Source: Microvirga lupini | GTDB lineage: Bacteria; Pseudomonadota; Alphaproteobacteria; Rhizobiales; Beijerinckiaceae | Length of the DNA: 64,000 nt | Reading direction: 5' to 3' | Assembly: GCF_014191055.1 (NCBI RefSeq) | Contig: NZ_JACHWB010000008.1 | Location: 1 to 64,000, forward strand | In this document: one piece after another, positions 48,037 to 56,218 of the stretch | Numbering within the stretch: the first letter of the stretch is position 1 | How the letters are laid out: each line of letters starts with the position of its first letter | Notes under the pieces: generated by a model | What the model was told of the DNA's origin: nothing | The model's input: the letters and a program-made list of their open reading frames with translations, nothing else | Databases searched by the model: none | Program-made: the position numbers and the translations under genes

Positions 48037-48070
48037 AAAAGGCCGTGGCTCGAGCGACCCACGGCCTTTT
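48037..48070 (+). terminator. Intrinsic terminator of leuC
   Basis: Stem AAAAGGCCGTGG/CCACGGCCTTTT (10-nt loop) plus a trailing T, 20 bp after leuC; leuC therefore appears to be its own transcript. Confidence 0.88.
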
Positions 48071-48093
48071 TCCATTGGCAAAGCCTTTCGCCC

Positions 48094-48387
48094 TTAGTCC
48101 ACATAGACCCGGCGGCCAGCCACCACCTCGCGGCAGCGCTCGACCGGACGGCGGACGACCACGCCGTTCCGGCGGACCCGCTCCTCCATCATCGTGCGGC
48201 ACACGGTGCGGGTGCGGGCGGGACGCACCACGCGGCGCTCGATGACGCGCTCGCGATAGGCGGGGCGGTTCTGCTCCAGGCGAACGCCGTTCGGGCCGAT
48301 CCGCACATCAACGCCCTGGGCTGACGCCGTTCCGGCGCCGAGGACAGTCAACCCGGCTACAGCCAGGACACCAAGAATCGTACGCAT
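48094..48387 (-). CDS. Small secreted Arg/Val-rich protein
   Basis: 97 residues. Signal peptide MRTILGVLAVAGLTVLGAGTASA, then a highly basic mature region (ERVIERRVVRPARTRTVCRT, VVVRRPVERCREVVAG) with two cysteines that could form a disulfide. No known family recognised; the size and composition suggest a periplasmic or envelope protein. Confidence 0.7.
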   Translation of the reverse strand: MRTILGVLAVAGLTVLGAGTASAQGVDVRIGPNGVRLEQNRPAYRERVIERRVVRPARTRTVCRTMMEERVRRNGVVVRRPVERCREVVAGRRVYVD

Positions 48388-48506
48388 TGTTGCCTCTTCA
48401 AGAATTGGTTATCCGGGGCTGTTAACGGCTGGGCGCCGGAGGCGTTCCGTTGCGAAGTTGCCGATCAGGCGTCATGGTGAAGCCAATATTAAGCCGGGAG
48501 AGACCG

Positions 48507-48782
48507 ATGAACGACCGTGAGCGTGAGGCTCGCGAAGCCGCCGAAGCCCGCGCGGCCCTGGAGCGGGTGCAGCGGGACACGGACACGCTGGGCTCCTCGG
48601 CGCTCGCCCGCATGGGCCGGCGGGCCGGCAATCATTTCGGTGCCAGGGATGCCGTGGGTACGGGCGAGGACGGCAGTACCGACCTGATCGAGCTGTGGGG
48701 CCGGCGCATCGGGCGCTCCCTCTCCCTGATCGGCGTCGTGATCCTCGGCTTCTGGCTCCTCGTTCAGCTCGATATCCTTTAG
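48507..48782 (+). CDS. Small tail-anchored membrane protein of unknown function
   Basis: 91 residues: a charged Glu/Arg/Ala-rich N-terminal helix (REREAREAAEARAALERVQR) that may be a coiled coil, then a single C-terminal membrane helix (LSLIGVVILGFWLLVQLDIL). GGGAGAG precedes the ATG. It ends 3 bp before the metallopeptidase gene, so the two likely form an operon. Confidence 0.72.
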   Translation: MNDREREAREAAEARAALERVQRDTDTLGSSALARMGRRAGNHFGARDAVGTGEDGSTDLIELWGRRIGRSLSLIGVVILGFWLLVQLDIL

Positions 48783-48785
48783 GTC

Positions 48786-49193
48786 ATGGCCGATCTCGCC
48801 ACCCTCCAGGCCCCCTCCCTCGACGACATGGAAGCCCTGGCCCAGGACGCCTATGCCCGCCTGCCGGCGGAATTCCGCGCCCTATGTGAGGGTGTGGTGA
48901 TCCGGGTCGAGGATTTCCCCGATGACGACACGATGCGGGAGATGGACTGCGAGACGCCCTTCGATCTCCTGGGTCTTTTTCGCGGCATCGGCCTCGCCCA
49001 GGGCGGCGCCATGATGCAGACGGGCCAGTTTCCCAACATGGTCTGGCTCTACCGCCGCCCGATCCTGGATTACTGGGCCGAGCACGAGGAGGCCTTGGGG
49101 TCCATCGTCACCCATGTGCTGGTCCACGAGATCGGTCATCATTTCGGCCTCTCCGACGAGGATATGGAAGCCATCGAGGCGGCGGCCGCTTGA
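48786..49193 (+). CDS. Zincin-like metallopeptidase family protein
   Basis: 135 residues. A minimal zinc peptidase motif HEIGHHFGLSDEDM (HExxH at ~114-118) near the C-terminus, as in the PF06262-type family of short possible proteases. No signal peptide. Activity has not been established for most relatives. Adjacent to the tail-anchored protein. Confidence 0.87.
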   Translation: MADLATLQAPSLDDMEALAQDAYARLPAEFRALCEGVVIRVEDFPDDDTMREMDCETPFDLLGLFRGIGLAQGGAMMQTGQFPNMVWLYRRPILDYWAEHEEALGSIVTHVLVHEIGHHFGLSDEDMEAIEAAAA

Positions 49194-49332
49194 GCCTCAT
49201 AAAATTGCGTCTCAGAACCGGCAGACGACAATTCTTTGCGTGCCGCGACCATCGTTGCCCTAGCCGTGTTCAAAAGCCTTTGATATGAGGCCTTGAAAGC
49301 GGCTCAGGCGCTGCCCGAAGGAACAGAGGATC

Positions 49333-49935
49333 ATGGATAAGTTCACCGTGCTGGAAAGCGTCGCGGCGCCGCTGCGGATCATTAATATCGACACCGATAT
49401 GATCATCCCCAAGCAGTACCTGAAGACGATCAAGCGCACGGGGCTCGGCACCGGCCTCTTCTCGGAGATGCGCTACCGCGAGGACGGCTCGGAGAACCCG
49501 GATTTCGTCCTCAACCAGCCGGCCTACCGCAACGCCAAGATCCTGGTTGCAGGCGACAATTTCGGCTGCGGCTCGTCGCGCGAGCATGCCCCCTGGGCGC
49601 TGCTCGATTTCGGTATCCGTTGCGTGATCTCGACGAGCTTCGCCGACATCTTCTACAACAACTGCTTCCAGAACGGCATCCTGCCGATCAAGGTCTCGCC
49701 GGAAGACCTGGAAAAGCTCTTCGACGATGCCAGCCGCGGCGCCAACGCCACGCTCACCATCGACCTGGAGAACCAGGAGATCCGCGGCCCCGACGGCGGC
49801 AAGATCACGTTCGACATCGACCCGTTCAAGAAGCATTGCATGCTCAACGGCCTCGACGGCATCGGGCTCACCATGGAAAAGGCCTCCGCCATCGACTCGT
49901 TCGAGAAGAAGCTCTCGGAGCGCGCCTGGGCTTAA
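49333..49935 (+). CDS. leuD: 3-isopropylmalate dehydratase small subunit
   Basis: 200 residues with the swivel-domain motif [18 protein letters not shown]. Partner of LeuC. It is separated from leuC by three small genes and from leuB by about 4.5 kb, so the leu genes are not a single operon here. Confidence 0.97.
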   Translation: MDKFTVLESVAAPLRIINIDTDMIIPKQYLKTIKRTGLGTGLFSEMRYREDGSENPDFVLNQPAYRNAKILVAGDNFGCGSSREHAPWALLDFGIRCVISTSFADIFYNNCFQNGILPIKVSPEDLEKLFDDASRGANATLTIDLENQEIRGPDGGKITFDIDPFKKHCMLNGLDGIGLTMEKASAIDSFEKKLSERAWA

Positions 49936-49966
49936 GCTATCATCCTCACCCTCATGAGGTTGAGCA

Positions 49967-50347
49967 ATGACTGACGGAAAGCCACGGGTTCTGAACCGCG
50001 CCGATTGGGCGACCCATCCCAGCCTGTTCTGGAAAGGCCATGTCGAGGGGCATACCCTCGGCACAGGCGCGACCGTGCTGTTCTATTCTACGGAAGAGGT
50101 CGGCGGCGGGCCGAAATGGCACGTTCACCCCTATGACGAGATCTTCATCATCCGCGAGGGGCGGGCGCTCTTCACCGTAGGCGAGGAGCGCTTCGAATGT
50201 GAAAAGGGCCAGGTCGTTTTCGGACCGGCCCATGTTCCGCACAAGTTCGTCAATCTCGGCCCAGGGCGGCTGGAGACCACCGACGTTCATGTGAACGACC
50301 GCTGGATCCAGTGCAATCTTCCCGATCCGGAGATCGAGGCAGTTTGA
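49967..50347 (+). CDS. Cupin-domain protein
   Basis: 126 residues. Single cupin barrel: motif 1 KWHVHPYDEIFIIREGRA with metal-type histidines, motif 2 HVPHKFVNLGPGRLETT. Such proteins bind metal or small ligands; function unknown. It follows leuD by 31 bp and may be co-transcribed. Confidence 0.85.
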   Translation: MTDGKPRVLNRADWATHPSLFWKGHVEGHTLGTGATVLFYSTEEVGGGPKWHVHPYDEIFIIREGRALFTVGEERFECEKGQVVFGPAHVPHKFVNLGPGRLETTDVHVNDRWIQCNLPDPEIEAV

Positions 50348-50427
50348 GCCAAGGCCCGTCATGACGAAAGCGTGAGGTGCGGCTCCGTTTTCACAAGATT
50401 AACCAAATTCCCTGCAATCTGCCCGGC

Positions 50428-51618
50428 ATGAAAAAGCTTCTTGCCCCCGCTCTCCTCGTTCTCGCCGGCCTCTCTGCCGCCTCGCCGGCTGCCGCCCAGG
50501 CCGATTTCGGCTCCTGCCTTGCCGGTCTGAGATCCCAGGCCGCCGCCAAGGGCATTTCCGGCCAGGCTTTCGATGTTGCAACCCGCGGTGTCGCGCCGGA
50601 TCTGACGATCCTCGACCTCATGAGCAACCAGCCGGAGTTCAAGACGGCGATCTGGGATTACCTCGCGGCCCTCGTGGACGACGAGCGGGTGCAGGACGGC
50701 CGCACCGCCATGCGCCAATGGGGTCAGGCCCTGGCCTCGGCGGAGGCGCGCTTCGGCGTCGACCGCCATGCGATTGCGGGCGTCTGGGGCGTGGAATCCA
50801 ACTTCGGCAAGGATATCGGTGGCCGGCCCCTCGTGCAGTCGCTCTCGACCCTTGTCTGCTATGCGCCGCGCCGCAACGAGTATTTCAAGGGCGAGCTGAT
50901 GGCGACGCTCAAGATCGTGCAGGACGGGGACATCAACCCGGCCAATCTGCGTGGCTCCTGGGCCGGCGCCTTCGGCCACACCCAGTTCATGCCCTCTACC
51001 TTCCAGCGCCTCGCCGTCGACGGTGACGGCGACGGGCGTCGCGACATCATGAACTCCGTGCCGGACGCGGTGCATTCCACGGCCAACTTCCTGAAAAAAG
51101 CCGGCTGGGTGAACGGGCTGCCCTGGGGCTACGAGGTGCGCCTGCCGGAAAACTTCAACGCGAAGCTCGCCGGCCGCAAGAACAAGAAGCCGCTCGCCAC
51201 CTGGGCCGCCATGGGGGTGCGCCGCCTCGACGGACGACCGCTCCAGGGCGGCTATTCGGCCGGCATCCTTATTCCGGCGGGCGTGAACGGCCCCGCCTTC
51301 ATCGTCACCAAGAACTTCGACGCGGTCTATTCCTACAACGCCGCCGAATCCTATGGGCTCGCCATCGCGCTTCTCGGCGACCGGTTGAAGGGTTTGCCCG
51401 GCATCCAGGCCGCGTGGCCGACCGACGATCCGCCGCTCTCCCGCGCCCAGCGCCGCGAGCTGCAGCAGCTGCTTACCGCCCGCGGCTACGATGTGGGCGA
51501 GCCGGACGGCAAGATCGGCTCCAAGACCCGCGAAGCCATCAAGGACGTGGAGCGCCGCATCGGCCTCGAGCCGCGCGGCCGGCCCGGCGGCAAGGTGCTG
51601 GAGGCGTTGCGGGGGTAA
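50428..51618 (+). CDS. Lytic murein transglycosylase (MltB-like) with peptidoglycan-binding domain
   Basis: 396 residues with a signal peptide (MKKLLAPALLVLAGLSAASPAAA). Residues ~25-330 are an SLT2/MltB-type transglycosylase, catalytic Glu in GVWGVESNFGKDIGG, with GAFGHTQFMPSTF. The C-terminal ~60 residues are a PG_binding_1 domain (LLTARGYDVGEPDGKIGSKT). It cleaves glycan strands to 1,6-anhydro ends. A repeat (51619-51665) begins right after the stop. Confidence 0.94.
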   Translation: MKKLLAPALLVLAGLSAASPAAAQADFGSCLAGLRSQAAAKGISGQAFDVATRGVAPDLTILDLMSNQPEFKTAIWDYLAALVDDERVQDGRTAMRQWGQALASAEARFGVDRHAIAGVWGVESNFGKDIGGRPLVQSLSTLVCYAPRRNEYFKGELMATLKIVQDGDINPANLRGSWAGAFGHTQFMPSTFQRLAVDGDGDGRRDIMNSVPDAVHSTANFLKKAGWVNGLPWGYEVRLPENFNAKLAGRKNKKPLATWAAMGVRRLDGRPLQGGYSAGILIPAGVNGPAFIVTKNFDAVYSYNAAESYGLAIALLGDRLKGLPGIQAAWPTDDPPLSRAQRRELQQLLTARGYDVGEPDGKIGSKTREAIKDVERRIGLEPRGRPGGKVLEALRG

Positions 51619-51665
51619 AGCATCGGGCCCAAAAGTAGACACCACTTTTGGGATCCATCTGATGC
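51619..51665. repeat. CAAAAGTGG-type palindromic repeat, copy 1
   Basis: An imperfect inverted repeat, GCATCGGGCCCAAAAGTAG facing CACTTTTGGGATCCATCTGA, directly follows the transglycosylase stop. It is a diverged relative of the perfect palindrome at 56137-56183. Confidence 0.75.
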
Positions 51666-51733
51666 GTCTTCTTTAATCCTGCCGCCCATCGGCCAGCTTG
51701 CGGTGGCGATGCGTTTGGAGTTGAACTGCTCCC

Positions 51734-52474
51734 ATGCTCATCGCCATCCTCACCGACATTCACGGCAACCGGGAAGCACTCCAAGCCTGCCTCGCCCATG
51801 CGCGCCTGCTCAAGGTCGATCAGTTCGTCTTCCTCGGCGATTATGTCGGCTACGGGGCCGATCCGGCCTGGGTGGTCGATACGATCAGGACCCTCGTGGA
51901 CCAGGGCGCCGTCGCGCTGCTGGGCAACCACGATGCGGCTATCGACGGGTCGGACGAGGACATGAACAGCACGGCCCGCGAGGCGCTGCGCTGGACCCGC
52001 GGGCAGCTCGGGCCCGAGCAGCGCCGGTTCCTGGCCGATCTCCCGCTCATCCATGAGGACGGCAACGTCCTCTATGTCCATGCCAACGGCTATGCCCCAA
52101 AGACCTGGGACTACATGGACGGGCCCATGGCGGCGATCCGGCATTTTTCCCGGGTCGAGGCGCACATCACCTTCTGCGGCCATGTGCATGTGCCCATGCT
52201 CTACCACATGAGCACCACCGCGAAGGTGGGCACCTTCTCGCCGGTGGCGAACAACGACATCCCGCTGCTGCCGACCCGCACGTGGCTTGCCGTCATCGGC
52301 GCCGTCGGGCAGCCGCGGGACGGGGTGGCGGCGGCGAACTACGCTGTCTTCGACACGGCCCGCCAGACCTTGCGCTATCTGCGCGTGCCCTATGACACGG
52401 CGACCGCCGCCCGCAAGGTCAGGGAGGCAGGACTGCCCGAAAAGCTGGCGCTCCGCCTCGAGCAGGGCCGCTGA
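51734..52474 (+). CDS. Calcineurin-like metallophosphoesterase
   Basis: 246 residues with the five metal-binding blocks: LTDIHGN, FLGDYVGYG, GNHDAA, and the C-terminal CGHVHVPM. Relatives act on phosphoproteins, nucleotides or RNA-type diesters. It ends 3 bp before the Ser/Thr kinase-USP gene, so the two are very likely co-transcribed, making it a candidate phosphatase opposing that kinase (inference). Confidence 0.92.
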   Translation: MLIAILTDIHGNREALQACLAHARLLKVDQFVFLGDYVGYGADPAWVVDTIRTLVDQGAVALLGNHDAAIDGSDEDMNSTAREALRWTRGQLGPEQRRFLADLPLIHEDGNVLYVHANGYAPKTWDYMDGPMAAIRHFSRVEAHITFCGHVHVPMLYHMSTTAKVGTFSPVANNDIPLLPTRTWLAVIGAVGQPRDGVAAANYAVFDTARQTLRYLRVPYDTATAARKVREAGLPEKLALRLEQGR

Positions 52475-52477
52475 CGC

Positions 52478-53887
52478 ATGCGCTGGCGTCTTGAACCCGG
52501 CCAAGTGATCGATGGTTTCACGCTGCAGGAGCACATCAGCACGGGCGGCATGGCGCTGCTCTGGATCGCGACCCGTGAGGATGATCCGACGCCGCTTGTC
52601 ATGAAGATCCCGCTGCTCCTCGACAGCGACGATCCATTGCCCATCGTCTGCTTCGAGACCGAGCAGATGATCATGCCTCGCCTGACCGGTCCGCATGTAC
52701 CGCGCTTCGTGGCGGCCGGGCCTCTCGACCCCATGCCCTATATCGTCATGGAGCGGATTCCCGGCGAGTCCCTCAAGAGCCGCCTCGACGAGGTGCCGCT
52801 GCCCTGGCCGGAGGTGGTCGCGACGGGTGCGAAGGTGGCCCGTGCCCTGCACGACCTGCATCTGCAGAAGGTCATCCATCTCGACATCAAGCCGAGCAAC
52901 GTGATGATCCGCGAGACCGGCGAGGTCGTGCTCATCGATTACGGATTCGCCCGGCACGAGCAATTGCCCGATCTTCTCGCCGAGGAGTTCCGCGAGCCGT
53001 TCGGGACCACGCCCTATATGGCGCCCGAGCAGGTGCTGCAGGATCGCGCCGATCCGCGCAGCGATCTCTTCGCCCTCGGCGTGATGCTGTATTTCTTCGT
53101 CACCGGCGAGCGCCCCTTCGGCAACCCGCGCGGCGGCCAGATCCGCAAGCGCCTGTGGCGCGATCCGGTGCCGCCGCGGGCGCTTGCCCCCGACTGTCCG
53201 CCCTGGCTGCAGGAGATCATCCTGCGCTGCCTCGAGGTCGATCCGAAAGACCGCTACGCCACCGCCGCCCAGCTTGCCCTCGACCTGGACAACCCCGATC
53301 AGGTGAAGCTCACCGAACGGGCCGAGCGCCTGGAACGCGATAGCGGAATGAAGACGTTCCGGCGCTGGCTCAAAGCCCGGAAGGCACAGCCGCTGGAGAC
53401 GCCCAACATCGCCGGCCAGCTCTCCCGCGCGCCCATCGTGCTTGCCGCCGTGGACCTCTCGCCCGGAGCTGAGGATCTCGCCGAGGCCCTGCGCCTGATG
53501 GTGCAGCGCGTCCTCTCGCTTGAGACGGAGGCGCGCATCGCCTGCGTGAATATCCTGAAGACCTCACGCATCGCCGTCGACATCCTGGAGGATGCGGAGG
53601 GCAACAGCCTCCACGTCCAGCGTCTCGTGCAGCTCCAGCACTGGGGCTCGTCGCTGGAGATCCCGGATGAGCGCATCTCCTACAGCGTGCTGGAAGCACC
53701 CGATCCGGCAGCTGCGCTCGTCGATTACGCCCGCCACAACAATGTCGATCACATCGTGATCGGCGCGCGCGCCTCCTCGGCGCTCAGGCGCTATCTGGGG
53801 AGCGTGTCGTCCCAGGTGGTGGCGGAGGCGCCTTGCTCGGTGACGGTGGTGCGAACGCCCAGGGATCGCAGGGAAGCGAACGGTTGA
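52478..53887 (+). CDS. Soluble Hanks-type Ser/Thr kinase fused to a universal stress protein domain
   Basis: 469 residues, no membrane helix. Kinase domain (~12-270): ATP lysine K43 (VMKIP), catalytic loop HLDIKPSN (134-141), DYG instead of DFG (154-156), and TPYMAPEQ. The glycine loop is STGGMALLW. A basic linker (~290-310) leads to a USP domain (~319-465) with VLAAVDLSP and the nucleotide loop IGARASSALRRYLGSVS, in which the first glycine pattern of ATP-binding USPs is modified. The pairing suggests that phosphorylation is tied to stress or nucleotide state. It is directly downstream of the phosphoesterase gene. Confidence 0.92.
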   Translation: MRWRLEPGQVIDGFTLQEHISTGGMALLWIATREDDPTPLVMKIPLLLDSDDPLPIVCFETEQMIMPRLTGPHVPRFVAAGPLDPMPYIVMERIPGESLKSRLDEVPLPWPEVVATGAKVARALHDLHLQKVIHLDIKPSNVMIRETGEVVLIDYGFARHEQLPDLLAEEFREPFGTTPYMAPEQVLQDRADPRSDLFALGVMLYFFVTGERPFGNPRGGQIRKRLWRDPVPPRALAPDCPPWLQEIILRCLEVDPKDRYATAAQLALDLDNPDQVKLTERAERLERDSGMKTFRRWLKARKAQPLETPNIAGQLSRAPIVLAAVDLSPGAEDLAEALRLMVQRVLSLETEARIACVNILKTSRIAVDILEDAEGNSLHVQRLVQLQHWGSSLEIPDERISYSVLEAPDPAAALVDYARHNNVDHIVIGARASSALRRYLGSVSSQVVAEAPCSVTVVRTPRDRREANG

Positions 53888-53984
53888 TCGGCTGTCTTTC
53901 CGGCTCTGGCCGGGGCTGGGCTCCAGAGCCTTGCGCGCAGTCAAACCATATTGCTACGCTTGTTCCGACATCAGGGGACCGTTC

Positions 53985-54374
53985 ATGACGCGACAGCTTC
54001 TTTCCTCCGGCTCTCCCATGGAGAAGGCTTACGGCTACTCGCGCGCCGTTGTGCAGGACCCTTGGATCTTCATGGCCGGTACCACCGGTTATGATTATGA
54101 GACGATGCAGATTCCGGACGATGTCGTGCAGCAGACGCGTAACTGCTGGAAGACGATCGAGCATTACCTCAAGGAGGCGGGCTCGAGCCTCAAGGATATC
54201 GTGCGCGTGACCTATTATGCGACCGATGAGGCCGATTCCGAAGCGATCCTCCAGATCTGCGGGGAAATCCTTCGCGATATCCGTCCGGCATCGACCTATG
54301 TGATCATCAAATCGCTCGTCCTTCCCCAGATGAAGATCGAGATCGAGGTCACCGCCCTGAAAGGCTCCGCCTAA
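53985..54374 (+). CDS. RidA (YjgF)-family protein
   Basis: 129 residues, the usual RidA length. Contains VQDPWIFMAGTTGYDYETMQ, LKDIVRVTYYATDEADSE and C-terminal MKIEIEVTALKG. Canonical RidA enzymes have PARS around the catalytic Arg; here the segment is RPASTYV, with Ser where Arg is expected, so the 2-aminoacrylate deaminase activity may be missing. I chose ATG 53985 over 53931. Confidence 0.88.
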   Translation: MTRQLLSSGSPMEKAYGYSRAVVQDPWIFMAGTTGYDYETMQIPDDVVQQTRNCWKTIEHYLKEAGSSLKDIVRVTYYATDEADSEAILQICGEILRDIRPASTYVIIKSLVLPQMKIEIEVTALKGSA

Positions 54375-54460
54375 CGGCCAACGCGATCAGCGCTTGCCAA
54401 GCAGCCTGTTCGGGCTTTTAAGAGCCCTGCATTCGATCACAGCAGAACAGGGGTCTTCCC

Positions 54461-55567
54461 ATGGCAACGCACAAGCTTCTCCTTCTCCCCGGCGACGGCA
54501 TCGGCCCGGAGGTCATGCGCGAGGTCGAGAAGATTGTGGGCTGGTTCCGCAAGCGCGGCGTGGGCTTCGAGACCGAGACGGATCTCGTCGGCGGATCGGC
54601 CTATGACGCCCACGGGGCGTCGATTTCCGAAGATGCCATGAAGCTGGCTCAGGCAGCCGATGCGGTGCTCTTCGGCGCGGTCGGCGGCGCGAAGTGGGAC
54701 AGCGTGCCTTATGCGGTCCGCCCAGAAGCGGGCTTGCTTCGCCTGCGCAAGGATCTCGGCCTGTTCGCGAATCTTCGCCCGGCGATCTGCTATCCGGCGC
54801 TGGCGGACGCCTCCTCGCTCAAGCGCGAGGTGGTGGAAGGCCTCGACATCATGATCGTGCGCGAGCTCACCGGCGGCGTCTATTTCGGCGAGCCGAAGGA
54901 GATCGTGACCCTGGAGGACGGCTCCCAGCGCGCGGTCGACACGCAGATCTATCACACGCACGAGGTCGAGCGCATCGCGCGCGTGGCCTTCGATCTCGCC
55001 AGGAAGCGCCGCAACAAGGTCTCGTCGGCCGAGAAGTTCAACGTGATGAAGACCGGCGTGTTCTGGCGCCAAGTCGTAGGCCGCATCCACAAGAACGAGT
55101 TCTCGGACGTGGAGCTGGAGAACGTGCTCGCCGATAACTGCGCCATGCAGCTCGTGCGCTACCCGAAGCAGTTCGACGTGATCGTCACCGACAACCTCTT
55201 CGGCGACATTCTGTCGGATATCGCAGCCATGCTCACCGGCTCGCTCGGCATGCTGCCCTCCGCCTCGCTCGGCGCGGAGGATCCGGCCACCGGCCGGCGC
55301 AAGGCGCTCTACGAGCCCGTCCACGGCTCCGCGCCGGACATCGCCGGCAAGGGATTGGCCAACCCCATCGCGATGATCGGCTCCTTCGGCATGGCGTTGC
55401 GCTATTCCTTCGGTCTCCTCGACGAGGCGGACCGCTTGGACCGGGCCATCGCCAGCGTGCTGGCCTCCGGCACTCGCACCAAGGACATCGCAGCCCCCGG
55501 CGCGAATGCGGTGGGCACCCAGGATGTAGGCGACGCTATCGTCAAGGAGCTGGAGGCCCAGTCCTAA
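54461..55567 (+). CDS. leuB: 3-isopropylmalate dehydrogenase
   Basis: 368 residues. NAD-binding and substrate motifs: [28 protein letters not shown], and [20 protein letters not shown]. It oxidises 3-isopropylmalate in leucine synthesis. It is a single gene ended by its own terminator. Confidence 0.98.
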   Translation: MATHKLLLLPGDGIGPEVMREVEKIVGWFRKRGVGFETETDLVGGSAYDAHGASISEDAMKLAQAADAVLFGAVGGAKWDSVPYAVRPEAGLLRLRKDLGLFANLRPAICYPALADASSLKREVVEGLDIMIVRELTGGVYFGEPKEIVTLEDGSQRAVDTQIYHTHEVERIARVAFDLARKRRNKVSSAEKFNVMKTGVFWRQVVGRIHKNEFSDVELENVLADNCAMQLVRYPKQFDVIVTDNLFGDILSDIAAMLTGSLGMLPSASLGAEDPATGRRKALYEPVHGSAPDIAGKGLANPIAMIGSFGMALRYSFGLLDEADRLDRAIASVLASGTRTKDIAAPGANAVGTQDVGDAIVKELEAQS

Positions 55568-55571
55568 CGGC

Positions 55572-55598
55572 AAAAGCCCGGGTCATGCCCGGGCTTTT
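55572..55598 (+). terminator. Intrinsic terminator of leuB
   Basis: Perfect stem AAAAGCCCGGG/CCCGGGCTTTT with a 5-nt loop, 4 bp after the leuB stop; T-runs exist on both strands, so it also serves the convergent small gene. Confidence 0.88.
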
Positions 55599-55613
55599 CG
55601 TTTCAGGAACGAT

Positions 55614-55946
55614 CTATCGGATCGAGCCTGTCGCCTCGACATCCGGAACGCCGAACATGGGGAACGGGTTGCTCGCGCCGATGAACGGTCCGCCGATCGG
55701 ATCAGGGAGCGATCCCTCCCCGAAGCGGTCGCGCTGGTAACCCCAAGGCGGGTTCGCCACGGCGGAGATCATCGGCGCCGTGACGTAGCGGTTCATCGAG
55801 CCGACCGGCGCCACCGGACCCGGATCGAGAAAGCTGCGGGGCTGCACGCGAAGAACGAGGGGACGGTCCTGTGCCTGTGCGTCCGCCACCGGGACGGTCG
55901 CGAGCGCAGCCAGGGAAGCCAGACCCAGAAGGGCAAAGCGGCGCAT
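55614..55946 (-). CDS. Small secreted protein of unknown function
   Basis: 110 residues. Signal peptide MRRFALLGLASLAALATVPVADAQA, then a Pro/Gly-rich mature region (FLDPGPVAPVGSMNRYVTAP, GGPFIGASNPFPMFG) without cysteine. It resembles small exported proteins conserved among close relatives only. No function can be assigned. Confidence 0.72.
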   Translation of the reverse strand: MRRFALLGLASLAALATVPVADAQAQDRPLVLRVQPRSFLDPGPVAPVGSMNRYVTAPMISAVANPPWGYQRDRFGEGSLPDPIGGPFIGASNPFPMFGVPDVEATGSIR

Positions 55947-56136
55947 GGTAAAACCTCCAGAAGGGCGCCCGATCTCGCCATCGATGCGCCGGCGTTGTTA
56001 CGCTTGAATACTGTCAGAACAAGCCGACCACCGTTAAATTGGTTCCGTCGCAGGCGCATCGTGCGGACCCAGCGGGCCGCGATAGCGAAAAGTGGACCCG
56101 GTTTTTCCGGTCCACACGATATGCTGCTTAAGAGAC

Positions 56137-56183
56137 TGAGCATCGAACCCAAAAGTGGTGTCCACTTTTGGGTTCGATGCTCA
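56137..56183. repeat. CAAAAGTGG-type perfect palindromic repeat, copy 2
   Basis: A 22-bp perfect inverted repeat (arms 56137-56158 and 56162-56183, core ATCGAACCCAAAAGTGG) with a 3-nt spacer lies 36 bp before the sulfite-oxidase-like start. A second smaller hairpin containing AAAAGTGGACCC is at 56091-56118. A diverged copy is at 51619-51665. Confidence 0.85.
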
Positions 56184-56218
56184 TAGCGTTCACTGCAAGG
56201 TGAGAAGGACAGCGTGCG

